Below, in pieces: positions 8,111 to 16,800 of a stretch of DNA of 42,923 nucleotides (within the stretch, counting starts at the first letter, position 1; every line of letters begins with the position of its first letter). The stretch is taken from contig CAMDGM010000030.1 of the NCBI GenBank assembly GCA_945898015.1, positions 1 to 42,923 on the forward strand. The letters run 5' to 3'. The stretch is from PVC group bacterium. GTDB lineage: Bacteria; Verrucomicrobiota; Kiritimatiellia; CAIKKV01. A program made the translations under genes and the position numbers. The notes beneath the pieces were generated by a model, which saw only the letters and a list, made by a program, of their open reading frames with translations, made no database searches and was not told where the DNA came from.

Positions 8111-9049
8111 ATGCTGGAAGCACACAGCTTAAATAAATGGTTTGACCGCATTCACGCTGTCAAGGATGTGTCCTTTCGCGTGGAACAAGGCGAGGTGCTG
8201 GGCTTCCTGGGCCCCAATGGGGCCGGGAAATCCACCACCATGCGCATGCTCACCGGATTTCTGACCCCGTCGTCCGGAACCGCCCGCATCTGCGGCCACG
8301 ATATTCTGGCCGCGCCGATCGAAGCCCGCAAGCGCATCGGCTATTTGCCGGAAAACGCCCCAGTCTACGACGACATGACCGTCCTCGGCTTCCTGCGCTT
8401 CATCGCCGAAGCCCGGGGCTTATCCGGCGTCGCCGGCACCACCCATCTTCGCAAAGCCGTCGAGCTGAGCCACCTCGACGGCGTGCTCAACCAGCCGATC
8501 GACACGCTTTCCAAGGGATTCAGGCAACGCGTCTGCCTCGCCCAGGCCATTTTGCACGACCCGCCTGTCCTGATCCTGGATGAACCCACGGACGGGCTCG
8601 ACCCCAACCAGAAACATGTCGTTCGCACCATGATCCAAAGCATGGCCGCCACCAAGGCCATTATTCTATCCACCCACATCCTGGAAGAAGTGGAAGCCGT
8701 CTGCACCCGGGTGCTGATCATCGCCAACGGAAGCCTGGTTGCCAACGGCACCCCCGCCTCGCTCAAACAGCAAAGCGAATGGGCCGGCGCCGTGGACATG
8801 ACGTTCCCGGAAAACACCGGCGACCTGACCGCCCTTTTCAAAGGGCTCGCGAGCTGCAAGCGCGTCGAAAAACAAACCCAACGCTACCTCCTTTTCCCCC
8901 ACGCGCCAGGGCGCCTGCCGCAGGAAACAACGGCCCTGCTCTCGGCCCACCACCTGTCCCCCCTCGCCTTTTCCGTCACCGAGGGCCGGCTGGATGAGGT
9001 TTTCAGAACGCTGACGACCCCTGCCGGAAAAACCAGCAAAACCCCTTAG
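8111..9049 (+). CDS. ABC transporter ATP-binding protein, GldA-like
   Basis: This 312-residue ATPase has the Walker A GPNGAGKST (34-42), the signature LSKGFRQR (133-140) and Walker B LILDEPT (154-160), followed by the switch-region histidine in STHILEE. Like GldA and related ABC-2 ATPases it carries GYLPENAPVY in place of a canonical Q-loop, and a C-terminal extension of about 90 residues. It should power the membrane protein encoded next (GldF-like) together with the GldG-like protein. The frame is open far upstream, but ATG 8111 is the clear start: AAGGAG at 8097-8102 is eight bases away and the ABC domain begins immediately. It opens the Gld/MoxR/Bat block. Confidence 0.93.
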   Translation: MLEAHSLNKWFDRIHAVKDVSFRVEQGEVLGFLGPNGAGKSTTMRMLTGFLTPSSGTARICGHDILAAPIEARKRIGYLPENAPVYDDMTVLGFLRFIAEARGLSGVAGTTHLRKAVELSHLDGVLNQPIDTLSKGFRQRVCLAQAILHDPPVLILDEPTDGLDPNQKHVVRTMIQSMAATKAIILSTHILEEVEAVCTRVLIIANGSLVANGTPASLKQQSEWAGAVDMTFPENTGDLTALFKGLASCKRVEKQTQRYLLFPHAPGRLPQETTALLSAHHLSPLAFSVTEGRLDEVFRTLTTPAGKTSKTP

Positions 9050-9061
9050 GAGCCGTCAACC

Positions 9062-9811
9062 ATGGATACTGCTGCCTGCCCCGTCAAGACTGTCTTCAAA
9101 CGCGAATTGAGGAGCTACTTCGACTCCCCGATCGCCTATGTTTTTCTGGTGGTTTTCCTGATGCTGACAGGATTCCTCACGTTTTCTGTCAGCCGGCTTT
9201 ACGAAAAAGGGTCGGCGGATCCCTGGCCGTTCTTCTTCTGGCATCCCTGGGTCTACCTGATATTCGTGCCCGCCGTCTCCATGCGCCTCTGGGCCGAAGA
9301 ACGCCGGACCGGGACGCTGGAGCTTCTGCTCACCCTGCCCTTCACCCTCACCCAGGCCATCATCGGCAAATTTCTCGCGGCCTGGGCCTTCCTCGGCATC
9401 GCGCTCGGGCTGACCCTGACCGTCCCGCTCAGCATGGTCCTGCTCGGAGGCCACCCGGATGCGGGAGTCCTGCTCTCTGGCTACCTCGGGAGCTTCGGCC
9501 TGGCCGGCGCCCTGCTCGCCATCGGCACCTGGACCTCCACCCTCAGCCGCAACCAGGTGGTCAGCTTCGTCCTCGCCGTGATGCTCTCCGTGTTCCTGCT
9601 CCTCGCCGGCTGGCCGCCCATCACCGACCTGCTGGCCCGGGTTGCCCCGCCCCTGGCCGTCCGCATCATTTCAGCCTTCAGCTTCATGCCGCATTACGAC
9701 TCCTGTCTCCGCGGCGTGCTGGACCTCCGTGATTTCGCCTACTTCGCCAGCGTGATCGTCTTCATGCTGACCGCCACCCACATCGTCCTTGAAAACCGGA
9801 AATCGGCCTGA
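9062..9811 (+). CDS. ABC-2 type transporter permease, GldF-like
   Basis: This 249-residue integral membrane protein has about six hydrophobic segments. Near the N-terminus is the typical SYFDSPIAYVF motif, followed by an AEERRTGTLELLLTLP loop, characteristic of the ABC-2/GldF permease family in which this cytoplasmic loop contacts the ATPase. It starts 12 bases after the GldA-like gene, with AGGAG just upstream of the ATG. In gliding Bacteroidota GldA-GldF-GldG form one complex. In non-gliding PVC bacteria the same trio sits beside MoxR/Bat genes and its substrate is unknown. Confidence 0.9.
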   Translation: MDTAACPVKTVFKRELRSYFDSPIAYVFLVVFLMLTGFLTFSVSRLYEKGSADPWPFFFWHPWVYLIFVPAVSMRLWAEERRTGTLELLLTLPFTLTQAIIGKFLAAWAFLGIALGLTLTVPLSMVLLGGHPDAGVLLSGYLGSFGLAGALLAIGTWTSTLSRNQVVSFVLAVMLSVFLLLAGWPPITDLLARVAPPLAVRIISAFSFMPHYDSCLRGVLDLRDFAYFASVIVFMLTATHIVLENRKSA

Positions 9812-9837
9812 ACCTGCAACCCCGGGAAGCTGCTCCG

Positions 9838-11757
9838 ATGAAACTGGCAACAAAAAACCTGCTCCTGAAACTGGCCGCCGGCTATGCCGGCCTCCTGGCC
9901 TTGCTCGCGCTTCTGATCGCGGTCAACACCCTTCTGGACCGGGCTCCGGTCCGGGTGGACATGACCCAGGAACGCCTGTTCACCCTGTCCCCCGGCACAC
10001 GCGAGATCCTCCGCGCCCTGGACCGGACCGTGACGCTGACCCTCGTGTTCAACGCCTCCAATCCGCAAATCCCCGGCGAATTGCGGACCTTCGCCCGGCG
10101 CGTGGAAGACCAGCTCAAAACCTTCAGCATGTCGTCCGGCGGCCGGATCCGCTTTGCCAAGATCGACCCCCTGCCCGACTCCGATCAGGAAGACTGGGTC
10201 CAGGAACATTACGGCATCGCCCCGCGCGCCCTCTGGAATCTGGAAAACCCGCTGTTCCTGGGCATCGTTGTGGCCTCCGGCAACCGCCAGGAAAAAATCG
10301 CCTTCGTGGATCCGGGGCGCGAGCCCCTGCTCGAATACGACCTGGCCCGCCTCATCACGCGGGTCACCCGGCGCGAGAAACCCGTGGTGGCCATTCTGAG
10401 CAGCCTCCCCGTGCTCGGGAACCGCGGCCTGCCAACCCGGATGCCCAGCCCGGGCCGGGAAGACGCCTGGCTCCCCTTCCAACAGCTTCAGGAAGACGCC
10501 GACCTCCGGGAGCTGGATCCCCGGGCGCCCGTGATTCCCGACGGCGCCAAAACGCTGATCGTCGTGCATCCGCAGGATCTGGCGCCGGAAACCCTGTACC
10601 GGATCGACCAGTTTGTCATGCGGGGCGGCTCCTGTATCATCCTCGTGGACCCGCTCTGCGAAGCGGAACTGGCCGGCGCCCGGGAAAACCAGATGGCCAT
10701 GATGATGGGCGGCAACCCCAAGGGCAGCTCGGACCTGGCTCCGCTTCTGGCCGCCTGGGGCGTCACCTACGATCCGGGCAAGCTGTTGCTCGACAAGAAG
10801 GCCGGCACCCGCCTCATCATGAATCAACCCGTGCCGGAGTATCAGCCCTTCTTCCTGACCTGCGCCGCCGGCAACTTCAATTCCCAGGACATCCTCTCCG
10901 CCGGCCTGAAACTGTTTCAGGCTCCCTTCGCGGGCGCCATGCGAGTCAAGGCCCCTCAAGGCGTCACCGCCATCCCCTTGATTTCAGCCACGCCGGATAG
11001 CGGCTTGCTGGACGCCTTCTACGCCCGGATGCCTGCCGCCTCCGCGCTCCGGAAATTCACGCCCGACCCCGGCCCGCTTCTCCTCGCCGTCAAACTCACC
11101 GGCCGATTCCCCTCCGCCTATCCGGCGGGCCGGCCCAAACCTACCGACCCGGCCGCCGGGAAAGCCGCCCCCGAACCGGCCCTGGAATCGCTCAGCCAAG
11201 GCGCCAGCAATGCCACCGTGATCGTCGTGGCGGATGTGGATTTTCTCCACAACCAGATCTGCCGGTTTGCCATGGGCGCGGATGAAGCCCTCTATGGCAA
11301 GCCGGTGCAAAATGCGGCCTTCCTCGTCAATGCGGTCGAAATCCTGTCCGGCAATGCCGCCCTGGCCGGCATCCAGGCCCGCGGCAAATCGCTCCGGCCC
11401 TTCGCCCGTGTTCAAGAGCTGGCCTTTCGCGCCGACCAGCAATCGCAGGAACAGGACAACCGCTTGCAGGAGGAAATCGAAACGCTCAGGGCCGACCTCC
11501 AGAAACTGGAGATCAAGCACGGCCAGCAACTCGAAGTGGTCCTCAGCCCCGATCAGGAAGAGGCGGTCTTGCGCTTCAACAAACAGATCAAGTCCCTGGA
11601 AAAAGAGCAAAAGGCCGTCCGCCGGAAATTGCGGGAAGGCATCGAGCAGCTCGGCCTGGCTCACAAGACGTTCAACATTCTGGCCGCCCCCGTCCTGGTA
11701 ATCCTCGGGGGCATCGTCTATGGCGGGATCAAGCGCCGCCGGAAAACCACGATCTAA
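9838..11757 (+). CDS. GldG-like ABC transporter auxiliary protein
   Basis: This 639-residue protein has an N-terminal membrane helix (about residues 12-30) and then a large extracytoplasmic region of the ABC_transp_aux/GldG type, beginning DMTQERLFTLSPGTREILRAL, a strong family hallmark. Near the C-terminus is a charged coiled-coil stretch (about residues 535-610), then a final membrane helix and a basic tail (GGIKRRRKTTI). It should be a periplasmic partner of the two preceding ABC components. The ATG follows GGGAAG at a usable distance, 26 bases after the permease stop. Confidence 0.9.
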   Translation: MKLATKNLLLKLAAGYAGLLALLALLIAVNTLLDRAPVRVDMTQERLFTLSPGTREILRALDRTVTLTLVFNASNPQIPGELRTFARRVEDQLKTFSMSSGGRIRFAKIDPLPDSDQEDWVQEHYGIAPRALWNLENPLFLGIVVASGNRQEKIAFVDPGREPLLEYDLARLITRVTRREKPVVAILSSLPVLGNRGLPTRMPSPGREDAWLPFQQLQEDADLRELDPRAPVIPDGAKTLIVVHPQDLAPETLYRIDQFVMRGGSCIILVDPLCEAELAGARENQMAMMMGGNPKGSSDLAPLLAAWGVTYDPGKLLLDKKAGTRLIMNQPVPEYQPFFLTCAAGNFNSQDILSAGLKLFQAPFAGAMRVKAPQGVTAIPLISATPDSGLLDAFYARMPAASALRKFTPDPGPLLLAVKLTGRFPSAYPAGRPKPTDPAAGKAAPEPALESLSQGASNATVIVVADVDFLHNQICRFAMGADEALYGKPVQNAAFLVNAVEILSGNAALAGIQARGKSLRPFARVQELAFRADQQSQEQDNRLQEEIETLRADLQKLEIKHGQQLEVVLSPDQEEAVLRFNKQIKSLEKEQKAVRRKLREGIEQLGLAHKTFNILAAPVLVILGGIVYGGIKRRRKTTI

Positions 11758-11780
11758 CCTTTCGTTCAGGAGCCGTATCC

Positions 11781-12842
11781 ATGAAAATCACCACCGTCCT
11801 GATCCTCGCCGCGGCCGCCCTCGCGCTCGGCCTTTTAGTCCTCTTCTCCTCCCGCTCCACCTCGTCTCCTCCCCCCGGCCTGACTGACTGGAACACCCCC
11901 CTTCTCCAGGGCGTCAACCTGACCGGCCTTTCCGCCGTCACCGTGTCCGACTCCACCAAAACCGTTTCACTGGCCCTCAGCAACGGGATCTGGCGCGTCC
12001 GGAACCGCTACGACTACCCCGCCGACACCGCGAAACTCCGGAGTCTTCTGGACACCCTCCGGAACGCCACCCGGCTCGAAACCATCGACATCGAACCCGG
12101 CAATCTGGGCGACCTCGGACTCGCCCCGGAACAGGGCACCCGGCTGGAACTGAGCAACGCCGCCGCCGGCAAGACGCTCTTCGCCCTCACCGCCGGAACG
12201 GTTCACCAGAAACAATCGGACGATCCCAACATGGCCATGTTCGGCGGTTTCCCCGATGGCCGGTATCTCCTTCTCGACAGCTCGGCCTGCCTTGCCTCGG
12301 ACACCCTGGACATCCTGGACGACGGGCCCGCGCTCTGGCTCGACAAGGATTTCCTGCGGATCCCGGCCTCCGAGCTGATATCCCTGTCAATCGAAGGGCC
12401 CGGCCGCGAACCCATCCGCCTGACTCGCAACCCCACCAACCCCGAGTGGAAGCTGGACGGCGGCCTGCCGGCCGGGAAAACACTCGACTCCGACCGCCTG
12501 GCGCGCTTGACGTCGGCCTTCGAGTCATTGTCATTCGAGGACCTGGGCGATCCCCGCGCCTCCGATTCCGAGACAGGGCTTTCCACCGGCATCGTCTGTT
12601 CCGCCACCGCCACCAACGGCATCGTCTACGACCTTCAACTCGGAAACTCCGCCGAAACCGAGAAACGCCGCTATGCCCGGGTAACCCTCCGCGGACCGGA
12701 CCCGCTGCCTGAACAGGCCACCCGTCTATCCCGGCAATTCAGCCCCTGGATTTATACAATGGACGACAGCGTCATAGAACCCTTACTCTTCACCCGCGAC
12801 CAGCTGGCGAGCGAACCGCAAAAAACGAAAGGCACACCATGA
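11781..12842 (+). CDS. DUF4340 domain protein, membrane-anchored
   Basis: This 353-residue protein has one N-terminal membrane helix (about residues 5-22) and an extracytoplasmic DUF4340 region, with repeated beta-strand units built around a W-R-V-x-N-R-x-x-Y-P-A-D motif (ISNGIWRVRNRYDYPADTAK-type), typical of the family. DUF4340 genes are regular followers of gldG-like genes in ABC clusters, so it probably belongs to the same envelope complex; no enzymatic function is known. AGGAG precedes the ATG. Its stop overlaps the moxR start by four bases (ATGA), which links the ABC half of the cluster to the MoxR/Bat half at translation. Confidence 0.85.
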   Translation: MKITTVLILAAAALALGLLVLFSSRSTSSPPPGLTDWNTPLLQGVNLTGLSAVTVSDSTKTVSLALSNGIWRVRNRYDYPADTAKLRSLLDTLRNATRLETIDIEPGNLGDLGLAPEQGTRLELSNAAAGKTLFALTAGTVHQKQSDDPNMAMFGGFPDGRYLLLDSSACLASDTLDILDDGPALWLDKDFLRIPASELISLSIEGPGREPIRLTRNPTNPEWKLDGGLPAGKTLDSDRLARLTSAFESLSFEDLGDPRASDSETGLSTGIVCSATATNGIVYDLQLGNSAETEKRRYARVTLRGPDPLPEQATRLSRQFSPWIYTMDDSVIEPLLFTRDQLASEPQKTKGTP

Positions 12843-13834
12843 CATCCCCCACCCCCGCCCCCACCCTCAACCCCATGCTCGGCGAGCAAACCCGCCTGCT
12901 GCAGCAGGTGCGACAGGAAGTGAACAAAGTGATTGTCGGGCAGGAAAAACTGCTCGACCGCATGCTCATCGCGCTGATGACCGGCGGCCACATCCTGCTG
13001 GAAGGCGTCCCCGGCCTGGCCAAGACGCTGACGGTCAAAACCCTGTCTGCCAGCCTGGGCCTGAAATTCCGCCGGGTCAGCTTCACCCCCGACCTGCTGC
13101 CGGCCGACATCATCGGCACGCTGATTTACAGCCCGAAGGACGGCACGTTCACCCCGCGCCAGGGCCCCGTGTTCACCAACCTCCTGCTGGCCGATGAAAT
13201 CAACCGGGCGCCGGCCAAGGTCCAATCCGCCCTGCTCGAAGCCATGCAGGAACACCAGGTCACGCTGGGCGACCACACCTACCCGCTCCCCGATCCCTTC
13301 ATGGTCATGGCCACCCAGAACCCGATCGAACAGGAAGGCACCTACCCCCTCCCCGAGGCCCAGGTGGACCGCTTCATGCTCAAATGCAAGGTGGATTACC
13401 CCTCCAAGGACGACGAACGCCGCATCATGAACCGCTTCGTTCGCAAGTTCGAGTCCACGGTCTCGGCCGTGCTGACCGCCGAACACATCCAGGGGTTCCG
13501 CGACGTCCTGGACCAGGTGTATTGCGACGACAAGGTCGGGGACTACATCCTCGACCTGGTGCTCGCCACCCGCCGCCCCGCCGAAGCCGGACTCCAGCGC
13601 CTGGCCGCCCAGATCGCCTACGGCGCCTCCCCCCGCGCCACCATCTATCTCAACCTGGCCGCGCGCGCCCACGCCCTGCTCCAGGGGCGCGGCTACGCCA
13701 CCCCGCAGGATGTCAAGGAGATGGCGCACGACGTGCTCCGCCACCGGGTCATCGTGACCTACGAGGCGGAAGCCGAGGAACGTTCCAGCGATGACGTCAT
13801 CACGGACATCCTGAACAACATCCCTGTTCCCTAA
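12839..13834 (+). CDS. moxR: MoxR-family AAA+ ATPase
   Basis: This 331-residue AAA+ protein has the MoxR-type Walker A GVPGLAKT, Walker B LLLADEINRAP and the diagnostic ATQNPIEQEGTYPLPEAQVDRF sensor and arginine-finger region. MoxR proteins act as chaperone-like ATPases on VWA-domain partners in the same operon, here the DUF58 protein, BatA and BatB. The start overlaps the upstream DUF4340 stop by four bases, so expression should be coupled. A short GC hairpin (13839-13854) follows the stop but has no T-tract. Confidence 0.95.
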   Translation: MTSPTPAPTLNPMLGEQTRLLQQVRQEVNKVIVGQEKLLDRMLIALMTGGHILLEGVPGLAKTLTVKTLSASLGLKFRRVSFTPDLLPADIIGTLIYSPKDGTFTPRQGPVFTNLLLADEINRAPAKVQSALLEAMQEHQVTLGDHTYPLPDPFMVMATQNPIEQEGTYPLPEAQVDRFMLKCKVDYPSKDDERRIMNRFVRKFESTVSAVLTAEHIQGFRDVLDQVYCDDKVGDYILDLVLATRRPAEAGLQRLAAQIAYGASPRATIYLNLAARAHALLQGRGYATPQDVKEMAHDVLRHRVIVTYEAEAEERSSDDVITDILNNIPVP

Positions 13835-13871
13835 ACCCGGCCGGCCTCGCGGCCGCCACTGGACACCGACT

Positions 13872-14762
13872 ATGCCGATCGACACCGCTGAATTGATGAA
13901 GCAGGTGCGGAAGATCCGCGTCATCACCTCCCGCCTGGTGAATGACCGGTTCGCCGGAGAATACCACTCGGTCTTCAAGGGCCAGGGCATCGAGTTCGAC
14001 GAAGTCCGGGAATACGAACCCGGCGACGACATCCGGTCCATCGACTGGAACGTGACGGCCCGGATGGGCCATCCCTTCATCAAACGCTACGCCGAAGAAC
14101 GGGAATTGACCATCGTCTTCCTGGTCGACATCTCCGGGTCGCAGGCCTTCGGGTCCGCCACCCGCTCCAAGGCCGAACGCGCCGCCGAAGTCGCCTGCCT
14201 GCTCGCGCTCTCCGCGGCCCGCAACCAGGACAAGGTCGGGCTCATGCTGTTCAGCGACCGGATTGTCAAATCCTCCCCGCCCCGGAAAGGGCGGACCGCC
14301 GTCATGCGCCTGGTCCGGGACGTGCTCGCCACCGAGGAGACCCGCCACGGCACCGACATCGCCGCCGCGCTCCGGTTCCTGTGCCACGTCCAGAAACGGC
14401 GCGCCGTGGTCTTCCTGATTTCGGACTTCATGGACGCCGGCTACGAAAAAGACCTGCGCCTGGCCGCCCGCCGGCACGACCTGATCTGCTGCCGGATCGC
14501 CGATCCGCGGGAATCCGTGATCGAGGACGCCGGCATCCTGGAGTTCGAAGATCCGGAATCCGGCGAACGGTTCCTGCTCGACACCGCCTCATCCTCCCTG
14601 CGCGAGCGCTTCCGCGAGGAGGCCGAAACCCGGGAACGAAACCTGAAAGACCAATTCAAACGCAACGCCATCGACCACGTCTTCCTGTCCACGGACATGC
14701 CGTTTGCCGATGCGTTCCGCAACCTGTTCCGGATGCGCCAGCGGCGCGCCCGGGGGAGATAA
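13872..14762 (+). CDS. DUF58 domain protein with VWA-like fold
   Basis: This 296-residue soluble protein has the DUF58 signature at residues 31-60 (YHSVFKGQGIEF...GDDIRSIDWN) and a MIDAS-type DISGS at 86-90. These proteins almost always follow moxR and are probably cytoplasmic adaptors between the ATPase and membrane VWA proteins. It starts 37 bases after moxR. The ribosome site is modest (GGA about eight bases upstream). It ends one base before the next gene. Confidence 0.93.
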   Translation: MPIDTAELMKQVRKIRVITSRLVNDRFAGEYHSVFKGQGIEFDEVREYEPGDDIRSIDWNVTARMGHPFIKRYAEERELTIVFLVDISGSQAFGSATRSKAERAAEVACLLALSAARNQDKVGLMLFSDRIVKSSPPRKGRTAVMRLVRDVLATEETRHGTDIAAALRFLCHVQKRRAVVFLISDFMDAGYEKDLRLAARRHDLICCRIADPRESVIEDAGILEFEDPESGERFLLDTASSSLRERFREEAETRERNLKDQFKRNAIDHVFLSTDMPFADAFRNLFRMRQRRARGR

Positions 14763-14763
14763 C

Positions 14764-15747
14764 ATGCGCACCCGACCCCTCCATCTTGCTCTGCTCGCGC
14801 TGGCGCTCCTGGGCGCCTGGGGTTGCCGTGGAAAATCCGCGGCCGCCCCGGAGTCCGTCCCGTCCCGGACGGAAGAGCTGGCCTCCGGCCGCATCGACAT
14901 CACCCTCACCGCCACCCCGGCCACGGCCAGCCTCGAACACCCCCTGTTCCTGACGTTCACCATTTCGGCGCCCCCCTCGGTGACCGTGGACTGGCCGCCC
15001 CTGGAAGACCGGTTCGAGGGGTTCGACCTCGCGGGCGCCTACGAATCCCAGGTCCGCACGGAAAACGGCCGCATCAAGCGCGACATCCGGGTGCGGCTCA
15101 TCCCCCGGGCCGCCCCGGAATATCGCCTCAAGCCTCTGGCAGTGCCCTACCGTGAAACGAACGAACCGGGGCCCGCGACCAGTTGGATCAAGACCCGCGC
15201 CGTGACCTTCAAGGCCGACCCCCTGGCCTCTGTCAAATCCGTGCGCCCGCCGGCCCCCCCTCTGGCAATCCCCCCCTCGGCCCGTGAAATCGGCATCATT
15301 CTTCTCATCGTGGTTCTGGCCGTCGCCGGAGGGGTGCTCCTCTACATAATCATCCGCCGGATCCAGCGCACCCTCAAGCTGCGCCAGATGAGCCCCCGTC
15401 AACGCGCCCTGCTTGAGTTGGACGAACTGATGGCCCGCCATCTGGTGGAACAGGGCCAGCTCAAGGACTTTTATTTTGAACTGACCGCCGTCGTCCGCCG
15501 GTACATCGAGCGGAGCCATGGCATCCGGGCGCCGGAGCAGACCACCGAGGAGTTCCTGGCCTTGGCGGGAGTCGACCCCCGGTTCCCCAAGGAAAACCTG
15601 GGCAAACTGAAGACCTTCCTCATGGCCGCGGACTGGGTGAAATTCGCCAACTACCGGCCCGGCCCGGAAGCCATTCCAGAGGCCCTGCAAACGGCGAAGG
15701 ATTACGTCACCACCGACCCCGCCGACCCCGGAAAGGAGGGAGGCTGA
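14764..15747 (+). CDS. DUF4381-like single-pass membrane protein of the Bat cluster
   Basis: This 327-residue protein has an N-terminal signal ending at Cys21 (GAWGC), which could be a lipidation site although the lipobox is imperfect. A beta-rich extracytoplasmic domain like the BatD N-terminal repeats follows (about 30-160). A membrane helix lies at about 176-197. Then comes a helical cytoplasmic domain containing YFELTAVVRRYIERSHG and WVKFANYRP, typical of DUF4381 proteins between DUF58 and batA. The frame is open upstream to 14704, but that stretch overlaps the DUF58 gene. ATG 14764 gives a clean signal peptide and lies one base after the preceding stop. Confidence 0.85.
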   Translation: MRTRPLHLALLALALLGAWGCRGKSAAAPESVPSRTEELASGRIDITLTATPATASLEHPLFLTFTISAPPSVTVDWPPLEDRFEGFDLAGAYESQVRTENGRIKRDIRVRLIPRAAPEYRLKPLAVPYRETNEPGPATSWIKTRAVTFKADPLASVKSVRPPAPPLAIPPSAREIGIILLIVVLAVAGGVLLYIIIRRIQRTLKLRQMSPRQRALLELDELMARHLVEQGQLKDFYFELTAVVRRYIERSHGIRAPEQTTEEFLALAGVDPRFPKENLGKLKTFLMAADWVKFANYRPGPEAIPEALQTAKDYVTTDPADPGKEGG

Positions 15748-15749
15748 TC

Positions 15750-16784
15750 ATGTTCCGATTCGCCCAACCGCTCGCCTTCCTGCTGTTGCTCCCGCTCGTG
15801 GCCGTGGCCTGGCGCCTGCTCCGCCGCAGCCGGGGCAACGCGCTCATCTTCACCGGGTTGCGAATCCTGCCCAACCCGCCCGTCACCTGGCGCCTCCGCC
15901 TGATGGCGCTGGCCCCGTTCCTCTTTCTCGCCGGTCTGGTCCTCGCCATCGTGGCGCTGGCCCGGCCCCAGCATGTGCTGTCCCGCGTCACCCGCACGAC
16001 CGACGCGGTGGCCATCCAAATGGTGCTGGATACCTCCGGCTCCATGGAGGCCCTTGATTTCAGCACCCAGACGGCCATGAAAACCCGGCTCGACGTGGTG
16101 AAGGAGGTCTTCTCCGACTTCATCCGCCAGCGGCCCGACGACCTGGTCGGACTGGTGGCGTTTGCCGGCTACCCCTCCACGCGCGCCCCCCTGACCTCGG
16201 ATCACCCGGCGCTTCTCAAAGTGCTCGAAACGGTGGAGGTGCCCAAAACCATCATCGGCCGGGACGGCCAGGTGGCCAACCCCGACGAAATGCTGACCGC
16301 CATCGGAGACGGACTCGCCACCGCCTGCGCCCGCATGGAAAAATCCAACTTGAAATCCAAAATCGTCGTCCTGCTGAGCGATGGAGAAAATAACTTCGGC
16401 GTCATCAAGCCGCCCGACGCCATCAAGGCGGCCAAAACGCTCGGCATCCGCGTCTATGCCATCGGCGTCGGCAGCACCGGCATGGCCCCCGTCAAGGCCC
16501 GTGACGATGCCGGCCGCGAGGTCATCGCCCGCGCCATGGTGACACTGGACGAAACGCTGCTGCGCCAGATTGCCGACGACACCGGCGGGCGGTATTTCAA
16601 TTGCCGGGATCCCAAAGGCCTCCGCCAGGCGATGGAGGACATCGACAAGCTCGAGAAAACCCGCGTGTCCAGCGATGTCTTTACCCAGGCCAACGAACAA
16701 TTTCCCCGCTATCTGGTCCCCGGTCTCGCCTTGCTGGCCCTGGCGGTCGCCTGCCAGGCCTGGGGCGGGCGGGAACTCGTCTGA
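15750..16784 (+). CDS. batA: BatA-like von Willebrand factor A membrane protein
   Basis: This 344-residue protein has membrane helices at about residues 8-23 and 50-71, a VWA domain with an intact MIDAS DTSGS at 94-98, and a C-terminal helix (about 318-335). Helix-helix-VWA-helix is the BatA/BatB layout from the Bacteroides aerotolerance operon. GGAGG precedes the ATG, which is two bases after the upstream stop. The domain should bind a divalent metal and take part in protein contacts within an envelope complex driven by MoxR. Confidence 0.93.
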   Translation: MFRFAQPLAFLLLLPLVAVAWRLLRRSRGNALIFTGLRILPNPPVTWRLRLMALAPFLFLAGLVLAIVALARPQHVLSRVTRTTDAVAIQMVLDTSGSMEALDFSTQTAMKTRLDVVKEVFSDFIRQRPDDLVGLVAFAGYPSTRAPLTSDHPALLKVLETVEVPKTIIGRDGQVANPDEMLTAIGDGLATACARMEKSNLKSKIVVLLSDGENNFGVIKPPDAIKAAKTLGIRVYAIGVGSTGMAPVKARDDAGREVIARAMVTLDETLLRQIADDTGGRYFNCRDPKGLRQAMEDIDKLEKTRVSSDVFTQANEQFPRYLVPGLALLALAVACQAWGGRELV

Positions 16785-16800
16785 TCGTTTTGGAGACGCC

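Noticed and set aside
13839-13854. GGCCG/CGGCC hairpin between moxR and the DUF58 gene as a terminator
   Set aside because: It has no following T-tract and sits inside a tightly packed gene run; palindromes of this kind are common in GC-rich DNA.
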